From JALORV01 sp963724365 (lineage in GTDB: Bacteria > Pseudomonadota > Gammaproteobacteria > Burkholderiales > Burkholderiaceae_F), in contig CAVRUR010000004.1 of assembly GCA_963724365.1 (NCBI GenBank), positions 17,175 through 81,174 on the forward strand: a DNA stretch of 64,000 nucleotides, given 5' to 3'. A model generated the notes under the pieces. It was given only the letters and a program-made list of their open reading frames with translations, was not told the origin of the DNA and did no database searches. A program made the position numbers and the translations under genes. How positions within the stretch are numbered: position 1 is the stretch's first letter; every line of letters starts with the position of its first letter. This document shows positions 25,525 through 33,908 of this stretch, in pieces.

Positions 25525-26739
25525 TCAGACGAGCCGGGCCGGCGCTGCCTCGGACGTCCCTTCCGCAGGCTCCAGCGACCCGACCCGCACACCGAGCAGG
25601 CGGATACGGCGCGTGAGGTCGACGCGCTTCAGGCATTCGCCGGCCGCGCGGCGGATGGCCCGCGCGTCACTCGTCGGTGCCGCAAGCGTCTGGTCGCGGG
25701 TGACGGTGCTGAAGTCCTCAAAGCGCAGCTTGATGCCGATCGTGCGGCCGGTGTAGCGCTTGCGGCGCAGGTCGTCGGCGACCCGCTCGACCAGGTGGGT
25801 GAAGATGCGGGACAGTTGCGCTCGGTCGCGCGTGGCATGCAGGTCGCGATCGAAAGTGGTCTCGCGGCTGATCGAGCGGGGCTCGCTTTCAGTGACGATC
25901 GGACGGTCATCGCGACCCCGCGCCGCATCGGCGAGCCAGGACGCGTAGCTGGCGCCGAAGTGTCCCGCGAGCCAGGTGCGATCGACCTGCGCCAGTTCGC
26001 CGATCGTGGCAATGCCGAGCCGCGCCAGCCTGGCGGCCGACTTGGGCCCGACGCCATGCAGGCGCCGTACGGACAGCGGCCACAGGCGCGATGCCACCTC
26101 CTTCAGCGTCACGACGGTCAGGCCATCGGGCTTGTCCAGCTCCGACGCAATCTTCGCAATCAGCTTGTTCGGTGCCAGGCCGACCGAGCAGGTCAGGCCC
26201 GTGGCGTCGCGAACGACTTGCCTGAGCTCGGCGCCGACCTCGCGCGCGCACCACCAGACGTTCTGCGCGGCATCATCGGGGTCGATGATTTCGTCGTCGT
26301 CCGGCAGCCGGGCCGCGACGACTTCGGTCAGGTCGATGTAGATCTCGTCGATGCCACGATCCTCGATCAGCGACGCCACGGCCCGCACGGCTGCCTTGAA
26401 CAGCCGCGAGTACTTGCGGTACTCGTCGAAGTCGACCGGCAGCAGCACCGCGTCCGGCGCCTTCGCAGCCGCCTTCATCATGCCCATCGCCGAGTTGACG
26501 CCGAGCGCGCGGGCTTCGTAGGTGGCCGTCGTCACCACGCCGCGCCCGGCGTAGCCACGCAAGGTGGCGTAGTGGCGGCGTCGTTCGCCGCTCACCGGGT
26601 CCGTCTCCCAGCCCGGCTGGTGCTCGCGCCCGCCGCCGATCACCACCGGCCGCCCGCGCAGGTCCGGATAGCGCAGCAGCTCCACCGACGCGTAGAACGC
26701 ATCCATGTCGAGGTGGGCGATGACGCGAGTCGAAATCAT
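25525..26739 (-). CDS. dinB: DNA polymerase IV (Y-family)
   Basis: 404 residues. Palm motifs AHLDMDAFYASVE (metal Asp residues) and RGIDEIYIDLTEV (second acidic pair), finger region TATYEARALGVNSAMG, HhH thumb (LHGVGPKSAARLARLG) and little-finger domain to about 370. An insert (REHQPGWETDPVSGERRRHY, then ATLRGYAG) lengthens the first palm/finger loop relative to E. coli DinB; some proteobacterial homologues have a similar one, as I recall. Error-prone lesion bypass. No clear LexA box is visible upstream. Confidence 0.92.
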   Translation of the reverse strand: MISTRVIAHLDMDAFYASVELLRYPDLRGRPVVIGGGREHQPGWETDPVSGERRRHYATLRGYAGRGVVTTATYEARALGVNSAMGMMKAAAKAPDAVLLPVDFDEYRKYSRLFKAAVRAVASLIEDRGIDEIYIDLTEVVAARLPDDDEIIDPDDAAQNVWWCAREVGAELRQVVRDATGLTCSVGLAPNKLIAKIASELDKPDGLTVVTLKEVASRLWPLSVRRLHGVGPKSAARLARLGIATIGELAQVDRTWLAGHFGASYASWLADAARGRDDRPIVTESEPRSISRETTFDRDLHATRDRAQLSRIFTHLVERVADDLRRKRYTGRTIGIKLRFEDFSTVTRDQTLAAPTSDARAIRRAAGECLKRVDLTRRIRLLGVRVGSLEPAEGTSEAAPARLV

Positions 26740-26943
26740 GTCGGATACAAGACTACCGGCTGCCGCGCCGCAGCGATGTGGCCTCTCCGGACTGCAGCCC
26801 TGCCGGGGTCCAGCCCCCTAGTCGAGTCCCAGCTCCCGAGACCATAATCGCCGCTCCTTTCCGGACGACGGACAGTGACAAACCGCTGACCCGTCCTTCG
26901 TTTCCGCCGGCAACTCGTCATCGGAGAAAACTGGAGAAAGTTC

Positions 26944-28664
26944 ATGAGTCGGCTCCCGCGGTTGCCCGCACCGTCGCCGAATGGGTGGCCGACTTTCTCG
27001 TGGCGCGCGGCGTCGACCGCGTGTTCGGTCTGCAGGGCGGTCACATCCAGCCGATCTGGGACCACCTCGCACTCAAGGGCGTACGCATCGTCGACGTGCG
27101 CGACGAAGGTGCGGCCGTGCACATGGCGCACGCCCACGCCGTGCTCAGCGGCGGACTCGGTGTTGCGTCGGTCACGGCCGGGCCGGGCGTGACGAACTGC
27201 GTGACGGCGATGGCCAACGCGCAACTGGAGCGCGTTCCGGTGCTGCTGATCGGCGGTTGCGCGCCGGTGCCACAGGACGACCTCGGCCCGCTGCAGGGCA
27301 TCGATCACGTGTCCATCATGCGACCGGTCACCCGCAGCGCGCGCACGTTGCGCGTCGCCGGCAGCCTGCTGCGCGACCTGGACAAGGCCGCCGCGACGGC
27401 GCTCGGCGACGGCAACGCCCCCGGTCCGGTGTACGTCGAGATTCCGACCGACGTACTGCGACAGACCGTGCCGCCGGGTGTCGTGATGCCGGAGTATCTG
27501 GCAGCGCGCGCGCCGCGCCGGATCCCGCCCGATCCCGCCGAGGTCGAACGCGCCGCGGCGCTGATCGCGCAGGCGCGCCGTCCGCTGGTGCTCACCGGAC
27601 GTGGCGCCCAGGGGGCAGGTGCCGAACTGGTGCGATTCCTCGATGCCACCGGCGCGGTGTACCTCGACACCCAGGAAAGTCGCGGCCTCGTGCCCGCCGA
27701 GCATCCGTCGACGATCGGTGCCGTACGTGCGCGCGCGATGCAGGAAACCGACCTGGCGATCGTCATCGGCCGCAAGCTCGACTACCAGACCGGCTATGGC
27801 TCGCCGGCCGTGTGGCCAAAGGCGCACTTCCTGCGCATCGGTGACAACGCCGAAGAACTGCGCGAGAACCGACGCGGCGAAGTCGAACTGTTCGCGCACC
27901 CGGCGACGGCGCTCGCGGCCCTGGTACGTGCGCTTCCCGCGCGCGGCCCGTCGCTCGACGCGGCGTGGACCGAGGCCCTGCGCAGCGAGCACCTGCGGCG
28001 CGCGAAAAAGGTCGCGGCCGGGCTGGCCGAGGCCCCCGCCGGCAAGGATGGGCGCATGCATCCCAACCGGATCTTCGCTGCTCTACGCGAAGTGTTGCGG
28101 CCCGATGCGATCACCGTGGCCGACGGCGGCGACCTCCTGAGCTTTGCACGCGTCGGACTGGACACCAGCACCTACCTCGATGCCGGCGCCTTCGGCTGCC
28201 TCGGCGTCGGCACGCCCTACGGCGTGGCCGCTGCGCTGCTGCATCCGGACCGTCAGGTCGTGGTGGTCACCGGCGACGGCGCGTTCGGCATCAACGCGAT
28301 GGAGATCGACACGGCCCAGCGGCATGGCGCGAAGGTCGTGTTCATCGTCTCGAACAACGCCGCCTGGAACATCGAGCGCATAGACCAGGTGATGAACTAC
28401 GGCGGCCGCGTGGTCGGCACTGAACTGGCATGGAGCGACTACGCAGCGATGGCGCGCGCGTTCGGCCTGCACGGCGAGCGCGTGACCGATCCCGCGCGAC
28501 TGACGGACGCCATCCGCGAGGCGTTCAAGAAGGCTCCGGCATTGATTGACGTCGTCGTCACGCGCGACGCGCTGAGTTCGGACGCGGGCAAGGGGCTGGC
28601 GTTCGCCGGCGACTTCCAGGCGCTGACGGCCTGGGACGACGCCGAACGCGCGCGGCGCACATGA
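26944..28664 (+). CDS. Thiamine diphosphate-dependent enzyme (acetolactate-synthase/HACL-like), start probably frameshifted
   Basis: About 573 residues, three-domain ThDP enzyme. Activating Glu in VRDEGAAVHMAHA; central domain (about 185-320); cofactor motif GDGAFGINAMEID...NNAAWN. It is a decarboxylase or 2-hydroxyacyl-CoA lyase-like member rather than true acetolactate synthase, judging from its pairing with an acyl-CoA ligase. An ideal GGAGAAAG-TTC-ATG start lies at 26944 but is one frame away from the conserved TVAEWVADFLVARGVDRVF, so a base is probably missing in the second codon; the open frame otherwise runs from ATG 26778 with an unlikely N-terminus. Overlaps the ligase by 4 bases. 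Confidence 0.82.
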
Positions 28665-30274
28665 GCCGGCCCGGCACGACCAGGGACGCACGTGCCGCGG
28701 CGGCAAGCGCCCCACGGCACGACGTGCTCAACGTTGGCCAGATCGTCGCGGCACACGCGCGGCTGCAGCCGGACAAGATCGGTGCGCGCGACTCGAAGCG
28801 CGCGCTGACCTTCGCGCAATGGAACGAACGCAGCAACTGCCTCGCCAATGCGTTGCTCGGCCTCGGCCTCGTGAAGGGCGATCGCGTCGCTCTGCTGGCC
28901 TACAACTGCATCGAGTGGCTCGAGCTTTACGTCGCGCTCGCCAAGGCCGGGCTGGTCGCGGTGCCGGTCAACTTCCGGCTGACGCCGCCGGAGATCGAAT
29001 ACATCGTCGCCAACTGCGAGGCGCGCGCGATGATCGTGCAGGACGCGCTGCTCGAGAGCATCGAGCCCGTGCGCGCCAATCTTTCCCTGATCGGCAAGGA
29101 CGCCTGGGTGCACTTCGGCGGCCCGCGCACGCCGCGCGGCTGGCGCGGCGTCGAAGCGCTGGTGCGGGCCGGCTCGGCGCGCGTCCCCGCCGTGGAGGTG
29201 GAGCCCGCCGATACCTGGGCGCTGATGTACACCTCGGGCACCACTGGCCGGCCGAAAGGGGCGATCCGCAACCATCACGGCGCGGCGCTGATCTCGCTGG
29301 TGACGGCGCTCGACATGGAACTGACACGGCAGGACACCGCGCTGCTCGTAATGCCGATGTGTCACGCCAACTCGCTCTACTTCAGTTTCACTTTCACCTA
29401 TCTCGGTGCGACCTGCGTTGTAGACGACCGCCGCAGCTTCGACCCGGAGGCCCTGCTGCATTCCATGGCCGAGCAACGTGTCACCTTCACGTCGCTGGTC
29501 CCGACGCACTACATCATGATGCTTGGCCTGCCGCCGCAGGCAAAGGCGCGCCATGACGTGTCGAGCATGCGCAAGCTGATGATCTCTTCCGCACCGGCGC
29601 GGCGTGACACCAAGCTCGCGATCCTCGAGCACTTCCGCAATTCACAGCTGTACGAGCTCTACGGCTCGACCGAAGCCGGCTGGGTCACGCTGCTGCGGCC
29701 GGACGAGCAGATCACCCACCTCGGCTCGGTCGGACGCGAATGGACCGGCTCCGGTCCGGTGCGCCTGCTCGATCCCGACGGACGCGACGTGCCGGACGGC
29801 GACGTCGGCGAACTCCATTCGCGCACGCCCTACACCTTCGACGGCTACTGGAAGAACCCGGAGAAGACGGCTGAGGCACTGCGCCCCGACGGCTACTGCA
29901 GTGTCGGCGACCTCGCGATGCGCGACGCCGAGGGATTCATCCACCTCGTCGACCGCAAGAGCAACATGATCATCAGCGGCGGCGAAAACGTGTATCCGTC
30001 GGAAGTCGAGGAAGTGGTCGGCCGCTGCCCCGGCGTGAAGGACGTCGCGGTGATCGGTGTTCCCCACGACAAGTGGGGCGAGGCCGTGCACGCGGTGATC
30101 GTCCCGCATCCCGATGCGACGCTGACAGAGGATCAAGTGCTCGACTGGTGTCGCGACCGGATCGCCGGCTACAAGCGACCGCGCTCGATCTCGTTCATTG
30201 CCGAGAGCGAGATGCCGCGCACCGCGACCGGAAAGATCCTGCACCGGCGGCTACGCGATCAGTACACACGCTAG
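28661..30274 (+). CDS. AMP-binding acyl-CoA synthetase
   Basis: 537 residues, ANL superfamily. P-loop YTSGTTGRPKGAIRN, ELYGSTEAGW (A5), DGYCSVGDLAM (A7), LVDRKSNMIISGGENVYPSE (A8), and the catalytic Lys in PRTATGKILHRRL (A10). It activates a carboxylic acid to its CoA thioester. Coupled by ATGA overlap to the ThDP enzyme, so the two likely serve one pathway: acid to acyl-CoA, then C-C cleavage. With the thiolase and dehydrogenase nearby this suggests a catabolic locus, substrate unknown. Confidence 0.92.
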   Translation: MSRPGTTRDARAAAASAPRHDVLNVGQIVAAHARLQPDKIGARDSKRALTFAQWNERSNCLANALLGLGLVKGDRVALLAYNCIEWLELYVALAKAGLVAVPVNFRLTPPEIEYIVANCEARAMIVQDALLESIEPVRANLSLIGKDAWVHFGGPRTPRGWRGVEALVRAGSARVPAVEVEPADTWALMYTSGTTGRPKGAIRNHHGAALISLVTALDMELTRQDTALLVMPMCHANSLYFSFTFTYLGATCVVDDRRSFDPEALLHSMAEQRVTFTSLVPTHYIMMLGLPPQAKARHDVSSMRKLMISSAPARRDTKLAILEHFRNSQLYELYGSTEAGWVTLLRPDEQITHLGSVGREWTGSGPVRLLDPDGRDVPDGDVGELHSRTPYTFDGYWKNPEKTAEALRPDGYCSVGDLAMRDAEGFIHLVDRKSNMIISGGENVYPSEVEEVVGRCPGVKDVAVIGVPHDKWGEAVHAVIVPHPDATLTEDQVLDWCRDRIAGYKRPRSISFIAESEMPRTATGKILHRRLRDQYTR

Positions 30275-30417
30275 GCGGTCTAAAACGGAATCGACCGCTG
30301 CCGGCCAAGCTAAGGCGTAGAGTCAAGCTGCGCTGAGAAACTTGACATGGACGTCCTTGGCGTCCTCGCCCGTGGGGGTGTTCAATACGAAGCGGTCGGT
30401 GCGGAGGGAGGCCGGTT

Positions 30418-31572
30418 ATGCCGTGGAGATCCGTCGGTTGGGCGTCAGCAGCCTTGATCTTCACGGGGCTGGCATGGGCACAAGGAGGCGTCCCGGACAG
30501 CGCCGAGTCCTGGAATTCCCGCCTGATCAGTCTCTGGCTTATGTGGGCACTCGTCTGGGTGTTCTTGGCCGCTGGCCTGTGCATTGCTCTCTTCAAGCTG
30601 TACTCGTACTGGCCAGGCGCGGAACGCCGGTTGGTCGCGGCAACGCTCGTCGCGATGCCGCCGGTATCAACATTGTTGACGACGGCGCACCTGCCGCTGC
30701 TCGGCTGGCTTTTTCCTCGAGATGGAGGCATCCAGTACGCCCCGATCTTCGCGTTCTGGGTCGTGGTGGCTCTGGGCTTCGGCGCGGCATGGCGGTCCGT
30801 CAAGACGCGGTCGAGCTGGTTGAACTCGCCATCGGAGCCGCTGGCGGCCGCCTCATTCGCGCGCTCATACGATTCCGACTCCTCGGCGACTGGAAGCACT
30901 GATGCAGCCTCAGCACGGCCACATAGAGAGCTGACGCCACAGGCGAAATCGATGGGTTCCGAATCGAGAGCGGAGTCCCGCACCCATGAGGCCGAGGCAA
31001 CCGCCCGGTCCGACGAAGCACCGGCTCCGTCCAGCGTGCCGCGCACACCGGCCGATCCCGAGCAGGCACGCGCATCTGAGCGGAAACCGGAACCCAAGCG
31101 CATTGCGGCCGACAGCATCTTCATTTCATACCGACGTCAGGACAGTGCCGACGTCACTGGTCGGATCTACGACCGCCTGACACAGCGCTTCGACCGCAAG
31201 CAGGTGTTCAAGGATGTGGACTCAATACCGCTGGGCGTCGACTTTCGCGCGCATCTTGGCGACGTGGTGGGGCGCTGCAATTTGTTGCTCGCCATCATTG
31301 GCCCGCAGTGGCTGAATGTTGTTGGACCCAACGGTCGTCGGCTGGACGATGTCGGCGACTTCGTGCGCATCGAGATCGAAGCCGCGCTCGCCCGCAACAT
31401 CCCGGTCATACCGCTACTGGTGGGCGGCGCCGAGTTGCCTTCCGAGCGCGACCTGCCGCCAAGCCTTGCGGCGATCACGTTCCGAAACGGCATTGCCGTG
31501 CGGCCTGACCCAGACTTTCACCGCGACATGGATCGACTGATCGCCGGCCTCGAGTTGCATCAGCGGAAGTGA
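30418..31572 (+). CDS. Membrane-anchored TIR-domain protein
   Basis: 384 residues. Four hydrophobic segments (about 5-21, 38-60, 70-92, 107-124), a long disordered Ser/Glu/Ala-rich linker (about 125-235), then a TIR domain starting DSIFISYRRQDSADVTGRIY and including KQVFKDVDSIPLGVDF, LLAIIGPQWLN and FVRIEIEAALARNIPVIPLL. The Glu residues in RIEIEAAL are in the position of the catalytic Glu of TIR NAD hydrolases, to be tested. Membrane tethering is unusual for bacterial TIRs. GGGAGG precedes ATG 30418. Stops 2 bases short of the converging TonB receptor; no sensor gene is adjacent. Confidence 0.88.
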   Translation: MPWRSVGWASAALIFTGLAWAQGGVPDSAESWNSRLISLWLMWALVWVFLAAGLCIALFKLYSYWPGAERRLVAATLVAMPPVSTLLTTAHLPLLGWLFPRDGGIQYAPIFAFWVVVALGFGAAWRSVKTRSSWLNSPSEPLAAASFARSYDSDSSATGSTDAASARPHRELTPQAKSMGSESRAESRTHEAEATARSDEAPAPSSVPRTPADPEQARASERKPEPKRIAADSIFISYRRQDSADVTGRIYDRLTQRFDRKQVFKDVDSIPLGVDFRAHLGDVVGRCNLLLAIIGPQWLNVVGPNGRRLDDVGDFVRIEIEAALARNIPVIPLLVGGAELPSERDLPPSLAAITFRNGIAVRPDPDFHRDMDRLIAGLELHQRK

Positions 31573-31574
31573 AG

Positions 31575-33716
31575 TTAGAAGGCGTAGGTCGCAGCGACAC
31601 CGGCCAGTACATTGCGCGTCGGTGCCGGCGCGTAGTAGCGGCCATTGCCATCGCCGACGATCACGGCTCCGATGTACTCGCGTCCGAAGATATTGTTGAC
31701 GCGCGCGAACTGGCGGAAGCGCCAGCGGCCCGCCTGCTGCTCGAGACCCGCCCACAGGTTGGCGATGGTGTATCCGGCGGCATAAGCGGAGTTGAAGTCG
31801 TTCACCGCGACCGACCCGCTGGCGACGACTTCGAATGCGCCTGAGAGTCCCAGCGCCGGATTGCGGTACGCCAGATCGGCAAACAGCGTGGCGTTGGGCA
31901 CGCCGGGAACGCGGTTGCCGTCCGGCACTACGGCGGTATTGGCTCCGGTGACCGGATTGCAGAACGCTGCCAGCGGTGCACAGGTCCGGAACGCCGAGTC
32001 GAAGCGCGCATTCAGCAGGGTCAGCGCCACATGGGTGCTCAATCCGCCGCCGAACTCGCTTTCAAGCAGCAGTTCTGCGCCGAGGCGCGACGTGTCGCCG
32101 GCGTTCTGGAACGACGAGCGTCCGCCGGTGTTGCGTGCAATGACGATCTCGTCCTCGGTACGGATGCCGAACACGGCGAGGTTGAGCCGCGTCTTGTCGC
32201 CGAGCAGCAGCTTCGCGCCGAGTTCGAGCTGGTCGCTGATCGACGGCTGCAGCGAGAAGTTCAGTCCGCTGGCGCCATCGGGCCGGTAGGCCAGCTCGAT
32301 GGCGGTGGGCGTCTCGAAGGCGCGCCCATAGCTCGCGTACACGTTGAAGAGCGGGGTGACCTGATAAAGCAGCGCCACCGTCGGCGTCCACTCGCCGTAA
32401 CTGGTCGAGCCGCTGTCGTTCGGGTTGCCGCTGACGACGTAGAAATCCTCCGATGAGAAATCCACCTTCGTATATCGAACGCCGGCGGACAGCGACCACT
32501 GCGGCAGGAAGCGCCACTCGCCCTGGATATAGGCACCGAAGCTGTCGACGTCGTTGTCCTCGTCGCGCTTGAGCGCGCCGCGCACGCCGAGATTGTTGAG
32601 GTAGCCCTGGCGTGCCTCGGTGGATCCGTCGTACTCCGCGCCCGCGGTCACGGTCAGCGGGCCGCTCAGCACGTCCCGCCGGTGTGTCCAGCGCACACTG
32701 CCGCCCCCGAGCTGCCGGTCGAGCGACGACACACCGCCCGAACTCGTCGCCGCCGCCTGGGCATCAAGTGGCACGGCCAGATACTGCTCGTTGCTGCGGC
32801 TGCCGGCATAGGCGACGAGGCGCAGCGTGTCCTGCGGCGTCAGCGTGCTGTCGAGGATCAGCCCACCCTGCAGGTTCTCGAGCGAGCGGCGCGTGTTGAA
32901 GGCGATCGCCACGGGCTGCGCCTGCCGCGGGTCCTGCTGGACCTGCGCCTGAGTCAGGCCGAGCGGATCCTGCGCATCCGGTTGATCGAATCCGGTGGCA
33001 ACCAGTGTGACGCGATTGCTGCTGTTCAGGTCGTAGCTCAGCTTGGTGCTGGCCTGCGTCTTGCGCGCCGCGCTGTGCTCGCGATAGCCATCGATGCTGA
33101 AGTACGACGCGCTGGCGAAGCCATTGAAAGCGCCCGTGGCACCGCCGCCCTTGAGCGCGTAGCGCTGGAAGCCGTAGCTGCCGAAGGTCATGTCGGCCTC
33201 GATCGACGGCGGAGTCGAGCCCGACTCGCTAAAGACCTGCACCACACCGCCCGAGTGATTGCCATAGAGCGCGGAGAAAGGACCGCGCAGGACTTCGATG
33301 CGATCGGCCGCGCCGAGGTCGAATATGCCCGGGCTGCCCTGCCCGTCCGGCGCGCTCGCGGGAATGCCGTCGGAGATCAGCCGGATGCCGCGCGTGCCGA
33401 ACTGCGAGCGCGCGCCGAAACCGCGAATCGTGATCTGCAGTTCCTGGGCGAAATTTTCGCGGTTCTGTACGAAGGTCCCTGGCACACGATTGAGCACCTC
33501 GGACACGTTGACGCGCGCCTTGCCGTCCTGGATCTCACCGCGCGTGATGGCGTCGACCGACATCGGCAGGTCGAAGGCGCGCTCCTCGACCCGTGTGCCG
33601 GTGACCACCACGGGATCGAGCGATTCGGAGGGCGATTGCGACTGCGACTGCGCAACGGCGACCTGCGCCAGCATCGATGCCGCGGCCATGGCGACGAGTT
33701 TCACGTCGACCAACAT
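31575..33716 (-). CDS. TonB-dependent outer-membrane receptor
   Basis: 713 residues. Signal peptide (ending VAVAQSQ), TonB box-like region DPVVVTGTRVEERAF, plug domain (VSEVLNRVPGTFVQNRENFA, RIEVLRGPFSALYGNHSGGV) and a 22-strand beta barrel ending in aromatic TYAF. It resembles ferric-siderophore or other iron-complex receptors (the IRGFGARSQFGTRGIRL plug motif). The ligand is not predictable; no transporter or regulator for siderophores is nearby. Confidence 0.92.
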   Translation of the reverse strand: MLVDVKLVAMAAASMLAQVAVAQSQSQSPSESLDPVVVTGTRVEERAFDLPMSVDAITRGEIQDGKARVNVSEVLNRVPGTFVQNRENFAQELQITIRGFGARSQFGTRGIRLISDGIPASAPDGQGSPGIFDLGAADRIEVLRGPFSALYGNHSGGVVQVFSESGSTPPSIEADMTFGSYGFQRYALKGGGATGAFNGFASASYFSIDGYREHSAARKTQASTKLSYDLNSSNRVTLVATGFDQPDAQDPLGLTQAQVQQDPRQAQPVAIAFNTRRSLENLQGGLILDSTLTPQDTLRLVAYAGSRSNEQYLAVPLDAQAAATSSGGVSSLDRQLGGGSVRWTHRRDVLSGPLTVTAGAEYDGSTEARQGYLNNLGVRGALKRDEDNDVDSFGAYIQGEWRFLPQWSLSAGVRYTKVDFSSEDFYVVSGNPNDSGSTSYGEWTPTVALLYQVTPLFNVYASYGRAFETPTAIELAYRPDGASGLNFSLQPSISDQLELGAKLLLGDKTRLNLAVFGIRTEDEIVIARNTGGRSSFQNAGDTSRLGAELLLESEFGGGLSTHVALTLLNARFDSAFRTCAPLAAFCNPVTGANTAVVPDGNRVPGVPNATLFADLAYRNPALGLSGAFEVVASGSVAVNDFNSAYAAGYTIANLWAGLEQQAGRWRFRQFARVNNIFGREYIGAVIVGDGNGRYYAPAPTRNVLAGVAATYAF

Positions 33717-33719
33717 CGC

Positions 33720-33869
33720 CTACGCCCCGGCCTTCGCGGCGTAGGCTTCGGCCTCGCTCACCATCGAGTACTTCACGATCCCGTGCCCGAATCCGCGCAG
33801 TTCCAGCCGCGCCGCGTCGCCAAGCGGCATTGCGTCGTGGGCGGTATAGGTCAGCGTCGTGTCGGTCAT
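33720..33869 (-). CDS. Possible 49-residue protein upstream of TonB receptor
   Basis: ATG 33869 to TAG 33720 gives 49 residues (MTDTTLTYTAHDAMPLGDAA at the start, VKYSMVSEAEAYAAKAGA at the end). Composition is protein-like rather than the Arg-rich of false frames. It stops 3 bases before the receptor start and begins 40 bases after putA, so it would fit an operon putA - small gene - receptor. The ribosome site (GGATG) is weak. No family known to me. Confidence 0.35.
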   Translation of the reverse strand: MTDTTLTYTAHDAMPLGDAARLELRGFGHGIVKYSMVSEAEAYAAKAGA

Positions 33870-33908
33870 GGCGCATCCATCATCGCAGACACTTGCAAGG
33901 CACGCCGT

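Noticed and set aside
30275..30417. GCGGTC ... GACCGC near 30278-30300 as a terminator after the acyl-CoA ligase
   Set aside because: The stem is short and imperfect and no T-run follows.
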